A DNA stretch of 64,000 bases from JAPLJC01 sp963697965 (GCA_963697965.1 OY969108.1:558001-622000); one strand, 5' to 3'; positions 1 through 8,769 are shown, counted from the stretch's first letter. The notes: generated by a model not told the origin, from the sequence alone. Numbers and translations are program-made.

Positions 1-58
1 GAAACGCTGAAAAATTAGGCGAAAGCGTTCCAGCAGCCGCTTTCAGCGTGATATTTCG

Positions 59-101
59 GGGCCACAGGGTATAATAGCCATATCCTGTGGCCCTGCTTTT
101 T
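59..101 (+). terminator. rho-independent terminator of an upstream gene
   Basis: A 10-bp perfect stem (GGGCCACAGG at 59-68, CCTGTGGCCC at 84-93) is followed by a T run at 97-101. It would end a transcript entering from the left. A TAG at 16-18 could be the stop codon of that gene, but only five codons are visible. The rest of the first 200 bases shows no gene, only a GC-rich stretch before the hydrogenase protease. Confidence 0.75.
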
Positions 102-204
102 GGCCTGGGATTACCCGGTGCCGGCGCCGGCCGCGGGCTGCCTTAACGAAGCGGCGGCCACCACCGGCCGCGGCGCCCCAGCAACCCGTTGAGAGCTAAA
201 AGAC

Positions 205-735
205 ATGACCATGGGAATGTTCGATAAATCCGTCCTCATCTTCGGCTGCGGCAGCATCCTCTGGGGCGATGACGGCTTCGGCCCGGCGGTGATCCAGCGA
301 CTCCAGGAAAACTACCCACTGCCGGACGAGGTCCTGGCCCTGGACGTGGGCACCAGCATCCGGGATATCCTGTTTGACCTCATCTTAAGCGAGAAGAAGC
401 CGGAACTGCTGATTATCGTCGATGCGGTGGAATACCCCGAGCGCCGGCCCGGGGAGGTCTTCGAGATCCCGGTGGCGGGCATTCCTGAGCAAAAGGCTTC
501 CGATTTCTCCCTGCACCAGTTTCCCACGGTGAACCTGCTGCAGGAACTCCAGGAACAAGGCGGTATCCAGGTAAAGATCATCGTGGGGCAGATCGAAATC
601 ATCCCCCCGGAGGTGGCGCCGGGCCTGACGCAGACCATGCAGGGGGCGGTGGTGACCGCCTGCGAGCAGATTATTGAAATCATCGCCGCGGGGGGCGCCA
701 CTCTCTCCCCCTTTGGTGGGGAGAGGGCAGGGTGA
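205..735 (+). CDS. hydrogenase maturation protease (HycI/FrhD-type)
   Basis: This cytoplasmic endopeptidase of the HycI/HyaD/FrhD family would trim the C-terminus of a [NiFe]-hydrogenase large subunit after nickel insertion. The N-terminus carries the family pattern GCGSILWGDDGFGPAV (about residues 15-30), then IIVDAVEY (about 71-78) and a His in SLHQFP (about 100), which supply the acidic and His nickel ligands expected of the family. At 176 residues the length is normal. The last 12 or so residues (ATLSPFGGERAG) are encoded by an intergenic repeat starting at 701, so the native C-terminus has been replaced by repeat sequence. No hydrogenase subunit is in the window; it may lie upstream. Confidence 0.85.
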   Translation: MTMGMFDKSVLIFGCGSILWGDDGFGPAVIQRLQENYPLPDEVLALDVGTSIRDILFDLILSEKKPELLIIVDAVEYPERRPGEVFEIPVAGIPEQKASDFSLHQFPTVNLLQELQEQGGIQVKIIVGQIEIIPPEVAPGLTQTMQGAVVTACEQIIEIIAAGGATLSPFGGERAG

Positions 736-890
736 GGGGGGGGTATTAATGGTCTTGTAGGGGCGCACCCATGTGTGCGCCCCCTGCGAAAGTGGGGGCA
801 GTAGGTAGGGGCGGGTTTTAAACCCGCCCCTACGAAAAACCAGGCAAAGCCACCCCTCACCCGGTGCCGTCCCCTCACAGGGGAGAGGGG
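701..890. repeat. composite palindromic repeat, copy 1
   Basis: First of three copies of a mosaic repeat (others at 12474-12675 and 41820-41957). Outer inverted C/G-rich arms (CTCTCCCCCTTTG... and ...CAGGGGAGAGGGG) enclose a GTAGGGGCGCACCCATGTGT palindrome and a separate palindrome, GTAGGGGCGGGTTTTAAACC with its mirror, at 805-833. It overlaps the 3' end of the hydrogenase protease gene and fills the gap to argH. Confidence 0.8.
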
Positions 891-946
891 ATTTATTTGT
901 TTCGTTTATAATGTATGGATAATCTTTAGGTAAAAGGAGTAGGGCC

Positions 947-2347
947 ATGGCGCAAAAACCCTGGGACGGACGGTTTACCGGGGAAACCGGGAAGAGCGTG
1001 GAGGATTTCACCAGCTCTCTCAGCTTCGATAAGCGCCTGTATCGCCAGGATATCGCCGGCTCGGTGGCCCATGCCCGGATGCTGGGCCGCCAGGGGATCA
1101 TCCCCCGGGCCGAGGCCGAGGAGATTGTCCGGGGTCTCAATGAGATCGCGGCCGAGATCGAGGCGGGGGAGTTCCCTTTCGACCCAAGCCAGGAAGATAT
1201 CCACATGGCCGTCGAGTCCCGGCTGATCGCCAAGCTGGGCGAGGTGGGGGGCAAGCTCCACACCGCCAGGAGCCGCAATGACCAGGTAGCCCTGGACCTG
1301 CGCCTCTATCTGGCCTCTGAGGTGGAGAACCTGATCGCCGCCCTGACCGGACTGCGCCGGGCCGGGGTGCGGCTGGCCCGCCGCCACCTGAACCTGATCC
1401 TGCCGGGCTACACCCACCTGCAGCGGGCCCAGCCCATCCTTCTGGCCCATCATCTGCTGGCCTACGACGAGATGTGGCGCCGGGACCTGATGCGCCTTTC
1501 CGAGGCGCAGGCCCGCATCCGGGTTTCGCCCCTGGGCGCGGCAGCCCTGGCCGGGACCGGCTTCCCCATCGACCCTCAGTTCACTGCGGACCAACTGGGG
1601 TTCCCGGAGGTCTTTCGCAACAGCCTGGACGCGGTGAGCGACCGGGATTTTATCCTGGAATTCTTATCTCATGCCTCTATAATCATGATTCACCTGAGCC
1701 GCCTCTCCGAGGAACTCATCCTCTGGGCCTCCTCGGAGTTCGGCTTCGTGGCGCTGCCGGACGCGTACGCCACCGGCTCCTCCATCATGCCCCAGAAGAA
1801 GAACCCCGACGTGCCGGAACTCATCCGGGGCAAGAGCGGCCGGGTGGCCGGCCACCTGATGGGCCTGCTGCTGGTCCTCAAGGGCCTGGCTTTGGCCTAC
1901 AACCGGGACCTCCAGGAGGACAAGGAGGCCGTGTTCGACACCGTGGACACGGTGAAGGCCGCGGTGACCCTGATGACCGGCCTGCTCATGGAATTGGAGG
2001 TGCGGCCGGAGCGGATGGCCGCCGCCCTTGAGGGCGGTTTCCTCACCGCCACCGACATGGCGGATTACCTGGTCACCAAGGGGGTGCCCTTCCGCAGCGC
2101 CCACGCCCAGGTGGGCCGGACGGTGCGCTACGCCGAGAGCCAGGGCCGGGAATTGTGGGAGCTGAGCCTTAAGGAGATTCAGGAATTCGCCCCCCTGGCC
2201 CAGGAGGAGCTGTCCGGGTGGCTGACCATCGAGCACGCCGTGTCCCGGCGGCGCTCCCCCGGGGGTACCGCCCCGGAGCGGGTGGCCGAGGCCCTGGCCC
2301 GGGCCGAAGCGGAATTGGGAATCAATCCGTATGAGCAAGAGATCTGA
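947..2347 (+). CDS. argH: argininosuccinate lyase
   Basis: Final step of arginine synthesis: it splits argininosuccinate into arginine and fumarate, as a cytoplasmic homotetramer of the fumarase/aspartase superfamily. The signature GSSIMPQKKNP is at residues 277-287, with the catalytic Ser of the flexible loop near 279. HTARSRNDQ (about 106-114) and the TxxHLQxAQP stretch (about 156-165) are also present. The 466-residue length is typical. An AAAGGAG ribosome-binding site precedes the ATG. argG, the preceding enzyme, lies about 22 kb away at 24678. The next gene overlaps its end by 17 bp. Confidence 0.97.
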   Translation: MAQKPWDGRFTGETGKSVEDFTSSLSFDKRLYRQDIAGSVAHARMLGRQGIIPRAEAEEIVRGLNEIAAEIEAGEFPFDPSQEDIHMAVESRLIAKLGEVGGKLHTARSRNDQVALDLRLYLASEVENLIAALTGLRRAGVRLARRHLNLILPGYTHLQRAQPILLAHHLLAYDEMWRRDLMRLSEAQARIRVSPLGAAALAGTGFPIDPQFTADQLGFPEVFRNSLDAVSDRDFILEFLSHASIIMIHLSRLSEELILWASSEFGFVALPDAYATGSSIMPQKKNPDVPELIRGKSGRVAGHLMGLLLVLKGLALAYNRDLQEDKEAVFDTVDTVKAAVTLMTGLLMELEVRPERMAAALEGGFLTATDMADYLVTKGVPFRSAHAQVGRTVRYAESQGRELWELSLKEIQEFAPLAQEELSGWLTIEHAVSRRRSPGGTAPERVAEALARAEAELGINPYEQEI

Positions 2348-3479
2348 CCGGCGCCCGGAGGTGGAATCTCCACTTTTTACCAGGTCCAGGGCGAAAAGCG
2401 CCAAGCGCCAACCGAAAACCGGAGCGGCTGCCGGATATTTGCTGTTATCCTGGTCCATGGCCCTGGCTATTCTTTGCGGAGGTTGCGGCAAGAAGTTGCC
2501 GCCCTTAGCGCCGGACCGGCTCTTGCCCGGGCCGGTGCGGGAGTTTCGGCTCTCCCAGGAAGGCGACACCCTGGTCCTGAGCTGGCTGCTGCCCCGGGTC
2601 AACCTGCTGGGGCAGCCGTTGACCCAGGTGCAGGGCTGCCGGGTCTATCGCTGCGAGGTCCGCGGGGTGTCGCCGGAGGCCCCCTGCCCCATGAATTTCG
2701 TCCGCTATGCCGACATCGACCTGGCCTATCCCCAGCAGGGCGAGGTGCGGGGGGATGCCTTCATTTTTCAGGACCGGGAGCTGGTCCCGGACCATCGATA
2801 TTTCTACCGGGTGGCGGCCTATGACCAGGACGGCTACCTGGGGAGCTGGTCCCCTACCTTGAGCCGCGTCTGGGGCTGGCTGCCCCGGCCCCCCCTGGAC
2901 CTGCAGGCGGTCCTGGGAGATCGGCTGGTGGCCCTGCGTTGGAGCCCGGTGAGCCAGCTCACCAACGGCTCGCCGGCCAGGGATCTCACGGGTTATCTCA
3001 TCTATCGCCGGGAAGGCTCCGGCGCCTGGAGCCAGATCTCGCCCGAGCCCCTCCCCCAAACCGCCTTCCAGGATGTGGCGGTTAAAAACGAGGTGGAATA
3101 TACTTACAAGGTGTTGGCGGTGCGGCGCCTGGGAGGCGAATTGCTGGCCTCCGCCGACTCCCCCCTGGTGAGCGCTAGGCCGGAGAAGCTGACGCCGCCG
3201 CCCCCCCTGTTGGACCTGCTGGCGGTGCCCACCTCCCAGGGGGTGGAGCTGCGCTGGCAGCCCAGCCCCGCCCCGGACGTGGCGGGCTACCGGCTCTACC
3301 GCCGCTCCCCCGGGGAGGCCCGGGCCGGCCTTCTCGCCCCGGAGCTTTTGATTAAGCCGTACTTCATCGATTCCGGGGTGCAGCGGGGGCAGACTTACTA
3401 TTATTACGTGACCGCGGTGGACAACTCCCCCCGGGCCAACGAAAGCCTGCCTTCCGAAGAGGCGGAGATCACTTATTAA
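2331..3479 (+). CDS. lipoprotein with fibronectin type III-like domains
   Basis: A 382-residue predicted lipoprotein. After a long basic N-terminus comes a hydrophobic segment (about residues 33-48) ending in LCGGC, with Cys52 as the likely lipidated residue. The next residues, GKKLPPLAPDR, resemble the short lipoproteins (LptM/YifL type) found beside lysA/dapF in Enterobacteria. About three beta-sandwich FN3-like modules follow (YFYRVAAYD, YTYKVLAV, YYYYVTAVD). It starts inside the end of argH, so the two are probably cotranscribed, with lysA next. A start at 2457 would give a shorter signal peptide but lacks a visible ribosome-binding site. The function is unknown. Confidence 0.75.
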   Translation: MSKRSDRRPEVESPLFTRSRAKSAKRQPKTGAAAGYLLLSWSMALAILCGGCGKKLPPLAPDRLLPGPVREFRLSQEGDTLVLSWLLPRVNLLGQPLTQVQGCRVYRCEVRGVSPEAPCPMNFVRYADIDLAYPQQGEVRGDAFIFQDRELVPDHRYFYRVAAYDQDGYLGSWSPTLSRVWGWLPRPPLDLQAVLGDRLVALRWSPVSQLTNGSPARDLTGYLIYRREGSGAWSQISPEPLPQTAFQDVAVKNEVEYTYKVLAVRRLGGELLASADSPLVSARPEKLTPPPPLLDLLAVPTSQGVELRWQPSPAPDVAGYRLYRRSPGEARAGLLAPELLIKPYFIDSGVQRGQTYYYYVTAVDNSPRANESLPSEEAEITY

Positions 3480-3656
3480 CTGTTTTCTGTTTTCTGTTTT
3501 TGGAAGAGTTTTAGTCATTGGGCGGGCTGGGCCCGCCGCCTTTTGGCGGCCAGAGGCCGCCCTATTTGGCTAAATATTGAAGAATTTCCAGAATTAATAA
3601 ATATGCGAATCAGTTTGCTGAAAGCTGAAAGCTGATAGCCGAGCGCTAAGAGACCG

Positions 3657-4913
3657 ATGCACCATTTCAACTACCAGGCCGGCGAACTCTACTGCGAAAA
3701 CGTCCCGGTGCGCCTGATCGCCGCCCGGGTGGGGACCCCCTTTTATCTTTACAGCGCCGCCACCCTGGAGCATCACTTCCGGGTGTTCACCGCCGCCTTC
3801 CAGGGCTTCCCCCATATCGTCTGCTTCGCGGTGAAGGCCAACGCCAACCTGGCCATCTTGAGGCTGCTGGCCCGCCAGGGATGCGGGGCGGACATCGTCT
3901 CCGGCGGGGAACTTCGCCGGGCCCTGGCGGCCGGGGTGGAGCCGGGGCGCATCGTCTATTCCGGGGTGGGCAAGCGCCCCGAGGAGATCCGGGCGGCCCT
4001 GAAGGCCGGCATCCTGTTGTTCAACATGGAATCCTCCCAGGAGCTGGAGGAGATCAACCGCATCGCCGGTCTCGTCAAGAAGAAGGCCCCGGTGGCCCTT
4101 AGGATCAACCCGGACATCGACCCCTGCACCCACCCCTATATCTCCACCGGGCTCAAGGAGAACAAGTTCGGCATCAATATCGAGCGGGCCCTGGAGGACT
4201 ACCGGCGGGCCATGGAGCTGCCGCATCTGGAGGTCCTGGGGGTGGCCTGCCACATCGGCTCCCAGATCACCCGGGTGGCCCCCTTCGTGGAGGCCCTGGA
4301 GCGGCTCAAGGACCTGGTGGGCCGCCTTCGTGCCCAGGGCATCGCCATCCGTTACCTGGACCTGGGCGGCGGCCTGGGAATCCGCTACGACCAGGAAGAG
4401 CCCCCGGAACCCCGCGAGTATGGCGGCAAACTGGTGGAGAGGCTGAAGGGGCTTCACGTCACCCTGATCCTGGAGCCCGGCCGGGTGCTGGTGGGCAACG
4501 CCGGCATCCTGGTGACCAAGGTGCTCTATACCAAGGAGAGCGAAGCCAGGCATTTCATCATCGTGGACGCGGGCATGAACGACCTGGCCCGGCCCAGCCT
4601 CTACGGCTCTTTCCATGCGGTCTGCCCGGTGGCGCAAGGCTCCAGGGCCATGGTGACCGCCTCCCTGGTGGGGCCCATCTGCGAGTCCGGGGATTTCCTG
4701 GCCAAGGACCGCGAGCTGCCGGACTTCCAGCCGGGGGAGCTGGTGGCGGTGATGAGCGCCGGCGCCTATGGCTTTTCCATGAGTTCCAACTATAACGCCC
4801 GGCCCCGGGTTCCGGAAATCTTGGTGCAGGATGGCGAATTTTATGTTATCAGGAAACGGGAGACTTATCGGCAGCTTACCTGGGGCGAGTCCATCCCGGA
4901 GTTTTTGAAATAG
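3657..4913 (+). CDS. lysA: diaminopimelate decarboxylase
   Basis: Last step of lysine synthesis: PLP-dependent decarboxylation of meso-diaminopimelate. The protein has 418 residues with the fold-III PLP lysine in CFAVKAN (Lys60), the HIGSQ motif (about 200), the GGGLG phosphate-binding loop and the C-terminal active-site CESGD (about 342-346). It belongs to the argH-lysA-dapF-dapA-dapB-dapL block that makes lysine and the cell-wall precursor meso-DAP. Downstream the usual lysA-dapF adjacency is broken by two A+T-rich genes. Confidence 0.97.
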   Translation: MHHFNYQAGELYCENVPVRLIAARVGTPFYLYSAATLEHHFRVFTAAFQGFPHIVCFAVKANANLAILRLLARQGCGADIVSGGELRRALAAGVEPGRIVYSGVGKRPEEIRAALKAGILLFNMESSQELEEINRIAGLVKKKAPVALRINPDIDPCTHPYISTGLKENKFGINIERALEDYRRAMELPHLEVLGVACHIGSQITRVAPFVEALERLKDLVGRLRAQGIAIRYLDLGGGLGIRYDQEEPPEPREYGGKLVERLKGLHVTLILEPGRVLVGNAGILVTKVLYTKESEARHFIIVDAGMNDLARPSLYGSFHAVCPVAQGSRAMVTASLVGPICESGDFLAKDRELPDFQPGELVAVMSAGAYGFSMSSNYNARPRVPEILVQDGEFYVIRKRETYRQLTWGESIPEFLK

Positions 4914-4962
4914 AATGATTTGATATTCCCAAGGTCAAGCTTTTGCAGATAGGCAAAATTTA

Positions 4963-5361
4963 ATGTCAAAGCATTTGGAGAAGGTAATGAAGCTTAAGCT
5001 TGGCTTATTTTTGATTCCAGCAATCCTATTTGCAACATGCTTCATGGTTTGTGCCCAGCAGGTGCAACCCGTTCCAGAAGGTATGAAACCTTATATACCG
5101 ACCCGTCTTGAATGGCTTGCTTTGGACTTGAATGCCAATTATAGGCAAGATATGAATGAGTTAGAAGGCTACATGTTAAACTTTGTAGCTTTAGATACGG
5201 AAAATACAATACTGATCTACGTAAGTTATAACAAACAAACACGCCGAGAACTAATGAATCGCGGAATCGACAATGCTCGTAAGCTAGTGGAGAATGAGGC
5301 CAGGAGTAGAGGTTGGGATTCATGGCTCAAAGTCAAAGAAGAAGTAAAATTACTAGATTAA
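4963..5361 (+). CDS. hypothetical exported protein in A+T-rich insert
   Basis: A 132-residue protein with a hydrophobic N-terminal signal (about residues 10-31) and a possible signal peptidase site after MVCA. The mature part is hydrophilic and has no recognised motif. Base composition is clearly more A+T-rich than the flanking lysA and dapF, which suggests acquisition by transfer. An upstream GGAGAAGG precedes the internal Met9 (ATG at 4987), which could be the real start. The function is unknown. It shares the insert with the BrnT-like gene downstream. Confidence 0.55.
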   Translation: MSKHLEKVMKLKLGLFLIPAILFATCFMVCAQQVQPVPEGMKPYIPTRLEWLALDLNANYRQDMNELEGYMLNFVALDTENTILIYVSYNKQTRRELMNRGIDNARKLVENEARSRGWDSWLKVKEEVKLLD

Positions 5362-5410
5362 AACAAATAAGTACACTTTGTATATATTTAATTTTCAGTT
5401 GTTAAAATAG

Positions 5411-5860
5411 GTGACAAACATGGAAGATATTCCAGAAAGGCTGGGAATAAATGAAACTGATTTCAGATTGGTAGTAGGCATTAGCAAAATCGATTACGAT
5501 AAAAATAAGGAACTTATAAATCGAAAGAAGCACGGTTACTCTTTGGAAAGTGGCGTTGATCTCCTTGAAAGAATGCTGTTTCCAATTCCTTCGCCTCCAT
5601 TTATTCACAAGAGAACAAACATTGAAGGGGAAGCGAGATATCAATTAATGGGGGTTGATCATGAGGGTTTTGTGGTTTTTATGATAACCACCATGAGGCC
5701 AGATGAAACAGTAAGAGTAATCTCTTTTAGGCGAGCCAGTAGTGAAGAACGGGAATTATTTCGTTCACTAACCGGCTATGTCAGGACTCCCATGAAAGCT
5801 AAAACCTGTATTATTGGTGGTTTAGTGCATGGGTCCGAGGCTAACGGGGATTCGCGGTAG
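5411..5860 (+). CDS. BrnT-like (DUF497) ribonuclease toxin, orphan
   Basis: Residues 28-120 follow the BrnT/DUF497 pattern: DYDKNKELINRKKHGYSLE (Asp/Asn-rich start followed by KKHG), a central acidic/His segment, and VRVISFRRASSEERELF at the end, matching the family's IRIISARxAxxxER. BrnT proteins are RelE-fold ribonucleases normally neutralised by a BrnA antitoxin encoded just downstream. Here only about 110 bp separate it from dapF, with no room for brnA. About 27 extra N-terminal residues are unusual. It is A+T-rich like its neighbour. It may be inactive, unneutralised, or controlled from elsewhere. Confidence 0.65.
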   Translation: MTNMEDIPERLGINETDFRLVVGISKIDYDKNKELINRKKHGYSLESGVDLLERMLFPIPSPPFIHKRTNIEGEARYQLMGVDHEGFVVFMITTMRPDETVRVISFRRASSEERELFRSLTGYVRTPMKAKTCIIGGLVHGSEANGDSR

Positions 5861-5914
5861 GAAAAATTCTATCCGAGAAGATGCCGAAGCAGAGCTTGCA
5901 CTAAAAATATCATT

Positions 5915-5942
5915 CCCAAGCAGTAGCTTGGGAACGGGTATA
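5915..5942. repeat. TTCCCAAGC...GCTTGGGAA palindromic repeat
   Basis: A short inverted repeat (TTCCCAAGCAGTAGCTTGGG) just before dapF. Related copies are at about 33163-33185 and 42958-42980, the last two preceded by CTCG. It is part of a dispersed palindrome family in this genome. Confidence 0.6.
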
Positions 5943-5969
5943 TGACAACGAGAGTTTTAATATAAGACC

Positions 5970-6809
5970 ATGGGCGTGGAAAACCGGCAGCATATCCATT
6001 TTTATAAAATGCACGGCGGGGGCAACGACTTCGTCCTCATCGACCACCGGGCCGGGTTTATTCCCGAGGCGGAACAGCCCGCCCTGGCTCGCCGGCTCTG
6101 CCACCGCCAGCTGGGGGTGGGGGCCGACGGCCTCATCCTCATCGAGGCCTCAGCCGTGGCCAACTTCCGCTGGCGTTTCTACAACGCCGACGGCTCCGAG
6201 CCGGAGATGTGCGGCAACGGCGGGCGCTGCGCGGCGCGCTTTGCGGTGCTCTTAGGCATCGCCCCGGAAACCCTGTCCTTTGAGACCCTCTCCGGGGTCA
6301 TCCACGCCGAGGTCCGGGGCCGCCGGGTCAAGCTGGCCCTGACCGGGGTGGGGGACTTCCGGCTAAACCAGACCATCCCCCTGGAGGAGGCCGACGTCAT
6401 CGGCCATTTTGTGCGGGTGGGGGTGCCCCACTTGGTGGTGCCGGTGGACGACCTGGAGGCAGCCGCGGTGACCGAGTGGGGCCGGCTGCTCCGCTTCCAT
6501 CCGATGTTTCAGCCCGCGGGCACCAACGTTTCGTTTGTCCGCTTCACGGGGCCCCAGAACCTCTCCATCCGCACCTATGAGCGCGGGGTGGAAGACGAAA
6601 CCCTGGCCTGCGGCACCGGTTCGGTGGCCGCCGCCCTGGTGGGGGCCTGCCTGGGGCGGCTGACTTCGCCGGTTGCAGTCCTGACCCGGGGCGGGGAAAT
6701 TCTCAACGTGTTCTTCCACTCCCAATCCGGGGCTTGCCGCGAGGTCTTCCTGGAAGGCGACGCCCTGGTGGTTTATCAGGGCGAACTCTGGTTAGAGGAA
6801 CTCAAGTAA
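5970..6809 (+). CDS. dapF: diaminopimelate epimerase
   Basis: Interconverts LL- and meso-diaminopimelate by a two-base, cofactor-free mechanism. Both catalytic cysteines are visible: Cys81 in CGNGGRC and Cys214 in ACGTGS. The N-terminal KMHGGGNDF motif is also intact. Its 279 residues are normal. It follows the A+T-rich insert and is 11 bp upstream of dapA, so dapF-dapA are probably one transcript. With DapL it completes the aminotransferase variant of the DAP pathway. Confidence 0.97.
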   Translation: MGVENRQHIHFYKMHGGGNDFVLIDHRAGFIPEAEQPALARRLCHRQLGVGADGLILIEASAVANFRWRFYNADGSEPEMCGNGGRCAARFAVLLGIAPETLSFETLSGVIHAEVRGRRVKLALTGVGDFRLNQTIPLEEADVIGHFVRVGVPHLVVPVDDLEAAAVTEWGRLLRFHPMFQPAGTNVSFVRFTGPQNLSIRTYERGVEDETLACGTGSVAAALVGACLGRLTSPVAVLTRGGEILNVFFHSQSGACREVFLEGDALVVYQGELWLEELK

Positions 6810-6820
6810 GGAGGTTCTAC

Positions 6821-7696
6821 ATGCTTAAAGGAGCCATCACCGCCCTCGTCACCCCTTTCAAGAATGGCCGGATCGATGAAGAGGCCTACCGGGCCCTGAT
6901 CGAGCGCCAGATCGGGGCAGGGATCCATGGACTCGTCCCCTGCGGCACCACCGGCGAGTCTCCCACCCTTTCCCATGCCGAACACAAGCAGGTCGTTTCG
7001 ATCTGTATCGACCAGGTGAAAAAACGGGTCCCGGTGGTCGCCGGCGCCGGCTCCAACAGCACCGCCGAGTCCCTGGAACTGACCCAGCACGTCCAGGACG
7101 CCGGCGCCGATTTTGCCCTGATAATCACCCCGTATTATAACAAACCGACTCAGGAAGGCCTGTACCAGCATTATAAAACCATCGCCTCTAAGACCAGGAT
7201 TCCCATCGTGGTTTACAACGTGCCGGGCCGCACCAGCCTCAATCTGCTGCCGGAGACCATGGCCCGGCTCTCCGAGCTCCCGAATATCGTCGGCCTCAAA
7301 GACGCCACCGGGGACCTGAAACAGGGCGCCAAGACCCTGGAGCTGTGCGGCGATAAAATCACGGTGCTCTCCGGCGATGACTTCACCACGCTTCCCCTGC
7401 TGGCCATCGGCGGCCAGGGGGTGATCTCGGTGGTTTCCAACGCGGCCCCCGGGGATATGGCCGGGATGTGCAACGCCTTCTTTAAAGGCGACCTGTCCGC
7501 CGCCCGCAAACTCCACTTCAAGATGTGGCCGCTGATGGAAGCCATGTTTTACGAGACCAGCCCCACGCCGGTGAAGACCGCCCTGAAGATGATGGGCCAG
7601 ATCACTGGCGAGGTGCGGCAGCCCCTGTGCCCGCTTTCCCAGGCCAACGAGGCCAGGCTGCGCCAGGTGATGCAGGATTATGGGCTAATTAAATAG
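6821..7696 (+). CDS. dapA: 4-hydroxy-tetrahydrodipicolinate synthase
   Basis: First committed step of the DAP/lysine pathway, condensing pyruvate with aspartate semialdehyde. The (beta/alpha)8 aldolase of 291 residues has the Schiff-base Lys160 in VGLKDATGD, the GTTGE motif (about 43-47) and the Tyr of PYYNKP (about 106). The ATG at 6821 is chosen because TAAGGAGG lies 8 bases upstream; the open frame extends further 5' but only inside dapF. Confidence 0.97.
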   Translation: MLKGAITALVTPFKNGRIDEEAYRALIERQIGAGIHGLVPCGTTGESPTLSHAEHKQVVSICIDQVKKRVPVVAGAGSNSTAESLELTQHVQDAGADFALIITPYYNKPTQEGLYQHYKTIASKTRIPIVVYNVPGRTSLNLLPETMARLSELPNIVGLKDATGDLKQGAKTLELCGDKITVLSGDDFTTLPLLAIGGQGVISVVSNAAPGDMAGMCNAFFKGDLSAARKLHFKMWPLMEAMFYETSPTPVKTALKMMGQITGEVRQPLCPLSQANEARLRQVMQDYGLIK

Positions 7697-7746
7697 TCGT
7701 ATGGATTAATTAAATAGTGGTTTGGGGATTGGGGGGAGGGCAGGAA

Positions 7747-7871
7747 AGTGAGCAGTAAGCAGCGAGCAGTGAGCAGGAAAAAATAACAGCTTACAGCTAC
7801 TGCTCACTGTTCACTGCTCGCGGCTCACTCATTATGGATTGGGTAGGGGCAGGTTTAAAACCTGCCCCTAC
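7747..7871. repeat. heptamer and GGGGCGGGTTT-type palindromes between dapA and dapB
   Basis: The dapA-dapB gap holds GAGCAGT-type heptamers (about 7747-7777), their inverted complement (about 7799-7831), and a palindrome GTAGGGGCAGGTTTAAAACC plus mirror at 7843-7871 that also occurs at 805, 12561 and 54973. The inverted heptamer arms could form a large hairpin. Confidence 0.7.
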
Positions 7872-7891
7872 AGCCATCCCGGGAGGATGTC

Positions 7892-8695
7892 GTGATTAAG
7901 GCCATCGTTTCCGGCGCCGCGGGGCGCATGGGCGGCCGGATCATTCACCTGTTGGAGGCGGAGGCGGGGATCACCCTGGCCGGCGCCTGCGAGCAGCCGG
8001 ATCAGGCCGCGGTGGGCAAAGACGTGGGCGAGGTGGTGGGCTTGCCGCCCAAGGGCCTCCGGGTGGCGGGCTCCCTGGCCGAAGTCCTCCCGCAGGGGGA
8101 TCTGGTCATCGAGTTCACCCACCCCGAGCCGTCGCTCCATCATCTGCGGGAGGTGGCGGCTGCCGGCAAGGCCATGGTCCTGGGAACCACCGGGTTTTCC
8201 CCGGCCCAGGTGGCCGAGATCCACGCCCTGGGGGCCCGGACCCGTCTGGTGTTCGCCCCCAACATGAGCGTCGGGGTGAACCTGATGTTCAAGGTGGTGG
8301 CCGACGTTGCCCGGGTGCTGGCGGAGGGCTACGACGTCGAGATCGTCGAGGCCCACCACCGCCTGAAAAAGGACGCGCCCAGCGGCACCGCCCTGAAGCT
8401 GGCCCAGGTCATCGCCCATGCCCTGGACCGGGACCTGGATAAGGTCGGGGTCTATGCCCGCCACGGCATCATCGGCGAACGCCGTCCGGAGGAAATCGGC
8501 ATCCAGACCTTACGGGCCGGCGATATCGTCGGGGAACACACCGTGCTCTTCGGGGGCATTGGCGAGAGGTTGGAGATCACCCACCGGGCCCACAGCCGGG
8601 ACAACTTCGCCCGGGGGGCGCTCCGGGCCGCCCACTGGGTGGTGGCCCAGCCGCCGGCCTGCTACGACATGCAAGACGTCCTGGGGTTGAAGTGA
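7892..8695 (+). CDS. dapB: 4-hydroxy-tetrahydrodipicolinate reductase
   Basis: NAD(P)H-dependent second step after DapA. The 267-residue protein opens with the Rossmann motif SGAAGRMGG, and carries the catalytic EAHHRLKKDAPSGTA segment (about 150-164) with the paired His, Lys and SGT substrate-binding residues. It starts with GTG, supported by GGGAGG 6 bases upstream. It continues the DAP gene series; the gap from dapA is repeat-filled. Confidence 0.96.
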   Translation: MIKAIVSGAAGRMGGRIIHLLEAEAGITLAGACEQPDQAAVGKDVGEVVGLPPKGLRVAGSLAEVLPQGDLVIEFTHPEPSLHHLREVAAAGKAMVLGTTGFSPAQVAEIHALGARTRLVFAPNMSVGVNLMFKVVADVARVLAEGYDVEIVEAHHRLKKDAPSGTALKLAQVIAHALDRDLDKVGVYARHGIIGERRPEEIGIQTLRAGDIVGEHTVLFGGIGERLEITHRAHSRDNFARGALRAAHWVVAQPPACYDMQDVLGLK

Positions 8696-8769
8696 TTAAG
8701 GCAATGGCTAGCTGTCAATCTCTCTGGCGCTCCCATTAATAAATAATCTTTAAAGGGGTTCAAAACAAC

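Noticed and set aside
3480..3656. Possible lysine riboswitch before lysA
   Set aside because: Only dispersed palindromes (GGCGGCC...GGCCGCC) and AAAGCTGA repeats are visible; no lysine-aptamer elements could be traced.
6734..6820. Upstream extension of dapA
   Set aside because: It lies within dapF in another frame; the ATG at 6821 has TAAGGAGG and matches DapA N-termini.
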